A DNA stretch of 64,000 nt from positions 19,968,501 through 20,032,500 of the forward strand of contig NC_088311.1 in NCBI RefSeq assembly GCF_910592395.1, in the 5' to 3' direction. The notes beneath the pieces were generated by a model. The model worked only from the letters and a program-made list of their open reading frames with translations. It was not told the DNA's origin and made no database searches. The translations under genes were made by a program, and so were the position numbers. Source of the stretch: Lineus longissimus. Taxonomy: Eukaryota > Nemertea > Pilidiophora > Heteronemertea > Lineidae. Positions within the stretch are counted from its first letter, which is position 1. Each line of letters begins with the position of its first letter. Of the stretch, positions 57,301 through 64,000 are shown piece after piece.

Positions 57301-60300
57301 TAAACTTTTTAAATAATCAACCACTTATCTGACAATTACCTTTCACATGTTTGCCTCCTTTAGTTTTTGCATTGCTAGCGCTGGACTCAGATTTTCGCAG
57401 GCCGGCTTTTTCGCTAGCGCTGCTGGAATTCCGCCGAGAGGTACCATGCGATCCAACTTTTAATCTTCCGACCGTCATGGTCACTTTTCCCATTAGAATC
57501 TAGGACGAAAGAAAACGCTTGTCAGAGTTGTTGACACAGCGGAGATTATTTGAAAATCTGACAGCTATGAGCAATAGTTTGTCTTTTTCTTCATTTGATG
57601 CATTGACTGACATCATTGATTGGGTGGATCCTCTATCGGCGACAGTCTTAAGGATACATATCTACCAGGCATGCGAGCGTGGGTCCATATCTGACGAAAT
57701 GGATCCGGCCTTGCGTTGGCTTCAAACTGGCCATTCGTCGTATCTTACCTTGAGGACTGTAGCTGCATAGTCTTGAGTTGCATTTCTCATGTCTTCACCA
57801 TTTACATCAAGGATCTGGTCACCTTGCATAAGCCGGTTGTCACTCTCTGCCACGCCACCTTTTACCTGAAATTGCAATAACATTCATAGATTTGTTCAAT
57901 TTTATTCAAACACATGACACAAGCAACGATAGGAATTGGAGAACATGTATTTTCATTTATGGTATTTTCATTTACCTTGTATCATATATAAGGTACGATG
58001 GTACAGTTATAGCTCATAAAATGTATGGTACTATTATCTGCTGTTTTCTTTACTGTAGTGGCTATAATTTTACCATTTGACCTTATATCAGTGCAGCCAT
58101 TATTACTGAGTGACGTTCTACATATCCCAGCGCTAATAAACTGCACCAGTAGCGAACATGTACTTACTATATCTGACAAAAACACACCAGTCCCGTTCTT
58201 GCGGCCAACAATACTAAGGCCAAGACCTTTGCCAGGCTTCTTCATCAGCTCCACAGTGAATGTATCATAATAGTCCTCGTCCTTCAGCTGAGAGTCGTCA
58301 CGATACACGCACATCCGCACCTTTGATGGCGTTTGTCGTAAAACTTGGATCGCCCGCTCGTGAGTTGCATCGCGGAGGTCTTCATGGTTAACCTTAGAGG
58401 AGAGGAGTCAATAATGAATACCTTATACATGAGGGTGCAGAACAGTATTTCCAGGAGTTACAAAACAAACAATACTGCAAAAGATTTTTTCAATGGTTCG
58501 GGGTACTACTGATCGGGATGGGAAATAATAATAATAATAATAATAAAATTGTTATTTATATGGCGCAACTTTCCAGAATTAGTCCTGTTCAAGTGCGCCC
58601 TCCCGTCGAGTTGTAGTATTGACTATAGAGTTCTGTTTTTATCTGTCCCCTGAATGCATTGTAAGTATTGTTTCTAATGTTACTGTTTAGGCTATTCCAT
58701 AGCCTAGGGGCACTCCTGGAGAAAGCTCGGGTTGGGAAATCTGGCTCGTAAAGCAGGAGTTTTTTTCAAGATGGCTGCCATAAACCTTAGTGACCTTATC
58801 TCTTTTCGTAATTAAGGACATAATGACTGAACAATGCCAGGAATGATGTTACTTCAATTTAATAGAGGTGGATCCCTTGGTGGAAAGCTACATGGCAACA
58901 AAATTAGCAACCCAGGTCAAATCACGTGGCGACAAGAATGCTGCTCTCACCTCTAATATCTGGTCACCTGATATGAGTCTGCCATCTCTATTTGCTGCTC
59001 CATCTTCATAAACTTCATGAATGATTATAGCACCCTGAAATAAATGAAATAGATGAAGAGTGATGCCCTGAGACCTGAAGAAGTTTTAGTGTAGTGGCAG
59101 GAATTAAGAAATTCTGCATCAATATAAAAGAGGTATTTTCATTATACTCACAAGTAGCGTATCTGAACCTCCCACTATACTAATGCCCAGACCCGATTTC
59201 CCTTTGTTGATTTCTATCACGGTAGATCGGCCAGGCAGGATGTCGCATGTTGCAGGGTCACCTTGGGGAACTTCTAAGTGATGGTGGCTTTCTCGGGGCG
59301 AAGTTCTACCATGCTGGCCGTCAGCGGCGATGGACTGGCCTAAAATGGAAATAGAAAGGGTCTGACGACTCCACAATGCAGGATAATGAGGTTTTGATCT
59401 CGCTCATTATTCGCAACATCCGTGCCACGGTATTTTTCAACCTTGTGGACCCCAAGAGATAACACACCGTAAACCTCTGAAAAGGTTTATTGATTGAGAG
59501 GCAAACGCTATTCAACAGCCTTACCCACATACTATGAAATTCAAATTCGGCAATCCGAGAGTAGTCTAGATACAACAGGTGAATGGTGTCAAGGACAATC
59601 TTCAGGCTGGTGAAGCATTATGAACATCTGAACATCTGTGCGACATTTCTGGACAAGAACTAATTAAGTGCAGTAAGTGCTTCCTGACAACTGGTCAATT
59701 AACCCTTTCATACCCGGTATTTACCGGGTCTGTACACTGGGTGCTATTGTCCCGCAGTAATCAGAACTGCTGAATTTTCCACAAGTTCTATCATTCACCA
59801 CAGTTCGTATAAAGTTTTTTGTCATGGTTACACCCAAAATGAAATGGCCAGGGCCATTGTGCTCACCTCATGTGGAGGAAAGATGGATAAAGAGCATGGT
59901 ATTGTGTCATGTAGTGTTAGGTTTGATGTAGGTCCAAGCAATTACAATTTCCCCAAAATGGCAGTACATTCGACCTCTGTGACCTTGAAAAGTAGGTCAA
60001 ATCAAAGAAGACCCGGGTGACACATTGAATGGTTGTTAGAATTAGATGTACCTATGATATAAAATTGGTGCCAATCGGGCAAGTCATTACTAGGAATAAT
60101 GGCATTTTGAAGAATTTAGGATTTGGCCCCCTCCCTGGAGGCCAAACGGCAAATCAGATCGCACCAAACTTCGGTACCTAAGATCACCTGACCAAGGGGT
60201 ACATGTGTACTTAATTTGTGATCAATAGTCATTGCAGTTAAGAAACGTGCCATAGTTACGGCCTGACGGCGAATTTACGCCATTTGACCTCTGTGACCTT

Positions 60301-60879
60301 GACAAGAAGGTCAAATTAAAAACCTGTGTGACATATACTGTATGGTGGTTAGACCCATGATATCAAATTGGTGGCAATCGGGCAAGAAGTTAAGGAATAA
60401 TCACATTTTTAAGGTTTTTGGATTTTGCCCCCTGGTGGTCAAGTGGTGAATCATATTGGACCAAACTTCGGTCCCTGAGATCACCTGACTAAGGGGTAAA
60501 TGTGTACCAAATTTGGTATCAATAGTCATTGCAGTTTAGAAACGTGCCATCGTTACATCCTAACGGCCAATTTACACCATTTGACCTCTGTGACCTTGAA
60601 AAGGAGGTCAAATCAAAAACCCGGAGGATATATGATGCACCTTTGCTAGAAGTACCTACCATATTTTTTTCAAAAATTCCTGACTACTATTAAGGGAGAT
60701 ATTGCATATTTTCACTTTTAACGTTTGGCCCCCTGGTGGCCAAACCATGAAACGAATCGGACCGAAACTTGGTCTCCAAGGTGTCATTACATAAGGGTAC
60801 ATGTGTACCAAGTTTCAACTCAATAGCTCTAACAGTTACGAAACGTGCCCTGCTAACGGACGACGGACGACGGACGACG

Positions 60880-60917
<38 letters not shown>

Positions 60918-63900
60918 ACGACGGACGCCACGGTATGGGATAAGCTCACCTCTGCTAAGAGGTGAGCTAAATGAGATCGCTGCCCGTTCTATACCAGGTG
61001 TTGGCCAGGCGTAGGGTACACTTCGAAAACCCGGCATACAAAAGGGCAAACTCTTTCGATAAGTTTGATTTGGACATGTACATGTAATGAAGGGATGAAG
61101 TCTACATAGTAATCAGTCACCTTTAACTAATACGAAACTTTTCAGAAAATGCATCGAATTAAAGATGACACAAATGTTGGCGAACTGATCTTTTTCTTGT
61201 TTGCATAATGGCTAAAGACAATGAAGTGATATGAAGGCAATTGAAGGCAAGCTTGGCAGGTGATTTGCAATTGGTACATAAGCGCTTTTCTTAGACAAAC
61301 TGTACTTGTTGACACCATCGTTAATACACTAAACTGATACTATGCACGCAAAGATCGCACTGGACAACATGACGATTTCACGAATAGATACTTGTTGATA
61401 GAAACCACCCAGAGAAGTTTGCCTTAAAACAATGACAGAATAAATGGCAAAATGGGTAATGTTCACAAAGCACAAAGTCTTGCTCATTTTTCAATTCAAT
61501 ACGGTATTTTTTTGTGACAAGTTATTACTGGTTGAAGCATTAGAGTTGAAAAATTGACGAGTTTGATATTTGCGTTTGATGCCAAAATGGGCGAGAAAAA
61601 AATTATCATGAACATTACCCAGTTAATTAGTTGAAACATTTCATAATTAAAGCATCAATTAGTGACAGCAACATTAGTCAACTCATCACTGCCAACCCAT
61701 TAACTGTTCGCAAAAAATTAATTCAAAGCATTGTTTGCAATTGATGCACGTTTTGGAGAGAAAAAATGATTATATATGGGCTTGGCAGAGGAAGAATTAA
61801 CACAGCACATGAACAGAGTCATACATCAAGTACATGACCTATAGATTACAGCATGTTCCAAAAGAGTGTCACAACTTCCAAAAAATAGATACAAAAACCG
61901 TCCAACAACATCACCATACATCATCATTCAACCAAAAAATACTTGCATGAATTTAACATAATTTTTTAAAGAGAAGCTCATCTTCCTTGTTGATTTCATC
62001 TGGCGATTTGAAAAAAAATTCTGTGAAAATCCAACAAAGAAGCTTTTTCAATGCGTTCAAACTGAAGTAAGCTGGTACAGTTATAGCCTCTGTGTGCATT
62101 GGTATGTACTGCTAGCTGTTTTCTACACACTGTAGGGGCTATGTACCTGCGCTATAATTGTACATCTTGCCCTTACATCAGTTTCTGATATCTCTCGGAT
62201 AAAATATCCACCAAGGTGTCGATCATCGGCTGATTGAAGTCAGAGTGACACTTTTTTGGGACACCCTGTATGGTGAACAAGACACTACAGTGTATGACAC
62301 CCTATATTACCAGGGACTGTCAGGAATATACTAGGAGAACTAGCTCGCATGATCGTCATCCCGATCAAATCTACATCCTCGCGAGAACTCATGCTCATGC
62401 TCGCAGCCGAGAAACTTCCATCGCTTAAGAGTTCATCGTCTGAAACCAAAGATTTGCCAACCAGATAAGCGCCCTGTTCTATGTTGAGGCTTACATTGAT
62501 CACTGGATTGCATAAGGACAGATATCACAATTATGGAATAGATAAAGTTGGAATAAAATCGTCAACATCGTCTAGCAAGTACAGGCTTAAAGAATACGGA
62601 TAGATGTGCTGTGTACAGTTAGTTCTACAGATATCTATCATAGAATAGATCCTCAAGAAATACCAGTTGCCAAGGCTGATCCCTTGCAACTGAAACCTAT
62701 AAACCGGTATTCTAATCTAATGGACCAGTCAATCAGCATTGCGATTCCCTCATGTCACTCAAACATCACCTCTGTAACCTAAATTTGAATTCCATGCTTT
62801 ATTCAATGTTCGAGACAGGGTGACACATAGGTATAGCCAGAGAGTGGTTAGGGGTGCAACAGACCCCATTTTGAGTGGAAAATCTTTACTTTTGACTGGG
62901 AAAAGCCATGACTATGAATTTCCCTAGTTTTTCTGGAAAACGACCCCATCCCTTTGGAAATTTTCAATGCCTATGTCATGAAGGTAATAAAAGTGGTACA
63001 ATCACACCCCCAACAGTGTTGAAAAGAGCTAGAAGTACAGATCAATGCACCCTGATCGTGGCTTTATACATTCCAAATCACAGTTGACATCAATGACTGT
63101 ATTTTTACCGGGTGGGGGGGGCTATAACTGTACCACTTTACCTTATGTAACACCATTCTGAATGGCAGAGTAAATGACCCAAAAGATATGTCACATACAT
63201 AAAAGTAAGAGAAAGCTGTGTCGAGACCTTAATAGATATTAGAAACCTGAACTGCCAGAGAATGCCAATTCTGGAAAGAAAATAGTGGTGGCTCTGGTTA
63301 CCTACAACTGGCAACAACTTTTACTGTCGATACCTGCTGACAACTAAAGAGTTGGGCAAGTTTTTTTGCATCAAAATTAGTTTTGCCAGCTGCCTTATAC
63401 CATTTTCCTGCTTACTGTGATATTATTTTCAAGTCATTTTAACAACAGTAGAACCTCTCTTAGCAGACACCTCTATATTAAGGACACCCTCTCTATCAAG
63501 GACACTAGTTTTGGTCCCAAATTGGGTGTTTCCATTGAAATCAACATCTTTAATCAGGACAACACTCTATTAGGAACAGCATTTGTCAGTCCCGAGGGTG
63601 TCCTTAATAGAGAGGTTCTACCGTTCACTGTAAGTTGAAATTGCGAGTTCCATTGACAGATAAATCCTGATGACTGGGTGGGTCGACAGTGTGAAGCCAT
63701 ATCAGTTTTGGCTTTTTTTGCCATGCGATGTCGGTGTTTGGTAAATGTGGCAATTTTCTCGATAGCTTAATAGCTCGAAAGGCCTCAGCAGTTCTCAGTA
63801 ATTAGTACGACTGGAAAATATTATGGTGCCTCTGTAGACCATAATCTGATAGGACATCCCCGGCCACCTAGTGGCAGTTGTATAAATCAGTCAGAAGAAG

Positions 63901-64000
63901 ATGATAGTGAAGACGTACAACAATCACACCCTCTACTGGAGAAATCTGTAACACTCATAAAAAGATGTTACTTTACCAGATTGTAGGTCTACCCTTTCAG
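51107..64000 (-). CDS. MPDZ: Multi-PDZ scaffold protein, MUPP1/PATJ family (3' part of gene)
   Basis: In transcript order the exons are 64000-63977 (partial), 62502-62311, 59339-59152, 59034-58951, 58392-58168, 57865-57749, 57499-57340, 52371-52187, 51905-51688 and 51377-51107. Every junction is GT..AG and every phase matches. They encode a linker, then four PDZ domains and the stop. They match the last four PDZ domains of MUPP1 (PDZ10-13) or PATJ (7-10): GDPATC lead-in, GLSIVGG-type carboxylate loops, and an [20 protein letters not shown] final domain. The start of helix B has His in the first and last domain (class I type) and Gln in the middle two. Such proteins sit at the cytoplasmic face of junctions and bind C-terminal tails of claudins, JAMs, receptors and polarity factors. 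MUPP1 versus PATJ cannot be decided from this half. Confidence 0.92.
51688..51905 (-). CDS. MPDZ: MPDZ-like exon: second half of penultimate PDZ plus acidic linker
   Basis: Acceptor CTTCAG|ATCGG, donor GATAC|GTAAGT. It encodes [20 protein letters not shown], the C-terminal strand, then an acidic linker rich in Glu/Asp ([18 protein letters not shown]). Confidence 0.93.
51940..52115 (-). mobile_element. pogo-like MITE, copy D, inverted and diverged, in an MPDZ-like intron
   Basis: On the minus strand it runs from TGGAACCTCCCTCATTTGAC to a GTTTCTTAATGAAGAGGTTTTATT end, with GTCCTTAATAAAGAG and GACCTCTCTAATCAG blocks in family order. The TA duplication is not clear. Confidence 0.65.
52187..52371 (-). 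CDS. MPDZ: MPDZ-like exon: first half of penultimate PDZ
   Basis: Acceptor TTTTCAG|GCTCG, donor AGG|GTAGGT. A Ser-rich lead-in is followed by [20 protein letters not shown], then [15 protein letters not shown]. The carboxylate-binding loop is PLGL, not GLGF. Confidence 0.93.
52500..52695 (+). repeat. SINE-like repeat with GAAGAA-type tail
   Basis: Shares GCAGTGGCAC and the GAAGAAGAAG tail with 36505-36715, as described there. Confidence 0.35.
54222..54437. mobile_element. piggyBac-like MITE (216 bp) with TTAA target duplication
   Basis: TTAA flanks both ends (54218-54221 and 54438-54441). Terminal inverted repeats CCCTTTTGCTGCAGT and ACCGCAGCAAAAGGG match at 14 of 15 positions or better. 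TTAA duplication and a CCC start fit piggyBac-type elements. No coding capacity. Confidence 0.8.
57340..57499 (-). CDS. MPDZ: MPDZ-like exon: last strand of PDZ 11-equivalent plus basic linker
   Basis: Acceptor CCTAG|ATTCTA, donor AAAG|GTAATT, phase 1. It reads [17 protein letters not shown], completing the preceding PDZ, then a Ser/Lys-rich linker. It joins directly in phase to the exon at 52371. Confidence 0.9.
57749..57865 (-). CDS. MPDZ: MPDZ-like exon: middle of PDZ 11-equivalent
   Basis: 117 bp, phase 0 at both ends. Reads [20 protein letters not shown] then [19 protein letters not shown]. Gln begins helix B. Confidence 0.93.
57985..58088. repeat. Small palindromic MITE in an MPDZ-like intron
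   Basis: TATATAAGGT..GGTACAGTTATAGC at the left is mirrored by GGCTATAATTTTACC..ACCTTATAT at the right. Same family as 62064-62178. Confidence 0.65.
58168..58392 (-). CDS. MPDZ: MPDZ-like exon: end of PDZ 10- and start of PDZ 11-equivalent
   Basis: Acceptor CTCTAAG|GTTAAC, donor ATA|GTAAGT, 225 bp, phase 0. Reads [20 protein letters not shown], closing one PDZ with a class I His, a short charged linker, then [20 protein letters not shown] and [10 protein letters not shown] opening the next. Confidence 0.94.
58530..58790 (-). mobile_element. 3' end of a non-LTR retrotransposon with ATT-repeat tail
   Basis: On the minus strand an open stretch reads [20 protein letters not shown] then [18 protein letters not shown] and ends TGA, the typical C-terminus of a CR1/L2-type polymerase. 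After about 50 bases comes an ATT microsatellite (58530-58552 on the plus strand as AAT repeats), which is its 3' tail. It is 5'-truncated and inserted in the intron between 58392 and 58951. Confidence 0.75.
58951..59034 (-). CDS. MPDZ: MPDZ-like exon: middle of PDZ 10-equivalent
   Basis: 84 bp, phase 0 on both sides. Reads [20 protein letters not shown] then ISGDQILE, almost invariant in the family. Confidence 0.94.
59152..59339 (-). CDS. MPDZ: MPDZ-like exon: linker and start of PDZ 10-equivalent
   Basis: Acceptor TTTTAG|GCCAG, donor CTT|GTGAGT. A His/Ser-rich linker leads to [20 protein letters not shown] and [14 protein letters not shown]. The GDPATC lead-in is a family hallmark. Confidence 0.93.
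59860..60970 (+). mobile_element. Helitron/Helentron-like non-autonomous element with three tandem 300-bp units
   Basis: Three units start CATTTGACCTCTGTGACCTTG-like sequence near 59966, 60278 and 60577. Each continues through TTTGGCCCCCT, CCAAACTTCGGT, AAGGGTACATGTGTACC and AGAAACGTGCC. A GACG/GAC microsatellite follows (60856-60927), then a terminal 9-bp stem hairpin GCTCACCTC..GAGGTGAGC (60944-60967) that runs into CTAA. A GCTCACCTC also occurs near 59863. Hairpin plus CTRR-like end suggests a Helitron-type element. The exact 5' end is uncertain. Confidence 0.6.
60856..60927 (+). repeat. (GACG)/(GAC) microsatellite
   Basis: CGGACGACGGACG units pass into pure GAC trinucleotides and back. 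It is probably mutable in length. Confidence 0.9.
62064..62178. repeat. Small palindromic MITE, best copy by length
   Basis: GGTACAGTTATAGCC at the left and GCGCTATAATTGTAC with CTTGCCCTTAC at the right. Its core CTCTGTGTGCATTG and CACTGTAGGGGCTATG recurs at 30533-30606. A partial copy (GGCTATAACTGTACC then CTTTACCTTATG) lies at 63105-63150. Confidence 0.6.
62243..62272. repeat. Solo mariner-type terminal sequence
   Basis: ACTTTTTTGGGACACCCTGTA is the complement of the common mariner terminus TACAGGGTGTCCCA. No partner found. Confidence 0.45.
62311..62502 (-). CDS. MPDZ: MPDZ-like exon: inter-PDZ linker
   Basis: Acceptor AATCCAG|TGATC, donor CCTG|GTAATA; phase 1 on both sides, matching its neighbours exactly. 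It reads [20 protein letters not shown], then an acidic Ser-rich stretch (SSREDVDL) and SIFLTVPG. No domain. Called on frame, splice and phase fit. Confidence 0.75.
63446..63630 (+). mobile_element. pogo-like MITE, copy C
   Basis: CAGTAGAACCTCTCTTAGC..GTGTCCTTAATAGAGAGGTT with the same interior blocks. The outermost bases at the right are degraded, so the TA duplication is unclear. Confidence 0.7.
63977..64000 (-). CDS. MPDZ: MPDZ-like exon, partial at window edge
   Basis: Donor CTG|GTAAAG at 63971-63976. The frame ERVDLQS plus one base gives phase 1, matching the exon at 62502. Only 24 bases are visible, so this is tentative. Confidence 0.5.

Larger units (their letters stand above)
52372..57339 (-). 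other. Large MPDZ-like intron
   Basis: No coding exon recognised. It contains a tandem pair near 52415-52462 and 52503-52550 (CTGTTCAAAAGTAACATTCC in both), a SINE-like repeat at 52500-52695 and a TTAA-flanked MITE at 54222-54437. The rest shows nothing I can name. Confidence 0.65.

Noticed and set aside
1-64000. CRISPR arrays, bacterial operons, phage or plasmid modules
   Set aside because: Spliced genes and MITE/LINE content show a nuclear animal genome; no regularly spaced repeat-spacer pattern was seen.

Overview
This window is eukaryotic and animal. The recognisable genes are split into small exons with GT..AG introns, phases match across every junction, and the rest is AT-leaning, repeat-rich non-coding DNA. 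I infer a marine invertebrate, most likely a lophotrochozoan (mollusc- or brachiopod-like). The reasons are invertebrate-type orthologues of two bilaterian genes, frequent TACATGTA-type motifs, and an interspersed repeat ending in a GACG microsatellite plus a GGTGAGCTAA hairpin, which I associate with mollusc-type genomes. The species cannot be fixed from the sequence alone.

Layout. (1) 1-13979 has little recognisable coding sequence: a 2,750-bp repeat unit (733-3482), a possible last exon of an unknown plus-strand gene (4036-4270), and the first coding exon of a secreted or membrane CUB/EGF protein on the minus strand (9748 down to 9099). (2) 13980-41197 holds a complete seven-exon plus-strand gene for a 407-residue PHF24 (GINIP/KIAA1045-like) protein: an N-myristoylation-type start, a PHD zinc finger and four EF-hand-like loops. 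Its 21-kb first intron is full of repeats and non-LTR retrotransposon debris. (3) 41198-51106 is the convergent intergenic or 3'-UTR zone, containing a second, almost identical copy of the 2,750-bp unit (46276-49025). (4) 51107-64000 holds the 3' half of a minus-strand multi-PDZ scaffold gene of the MUPP1/PATJ family (MPDZ-like): ten exons encoding a linker and the last four PDZ domains, with a clean stop. The gene continues beyond the right edge.

The two well-supported genes are unrelated single-copy metazoan genes pointing toward each other. PHF24 is a G-alpha-i effector-interacting neuronal protein in vertebrates. MUPP1/PATJ proteins scaffold tight-junction, polarity and receptor complexes. 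I see no operon-like cooperation.

The most notable observations are: the twin 2.75-kb non-coding unit with identical ends and only three differences noticed; canonical calcium-binding EF loops in this PHF24; two decayed tandem copies of the start of the PHD exon just upstream of the real exon; and a rich set of small DNA-transposon derivatives (pogo-, mariner-, piggyBac- and Helentron-like). I did not find a convincing new multi-gene biological system here.
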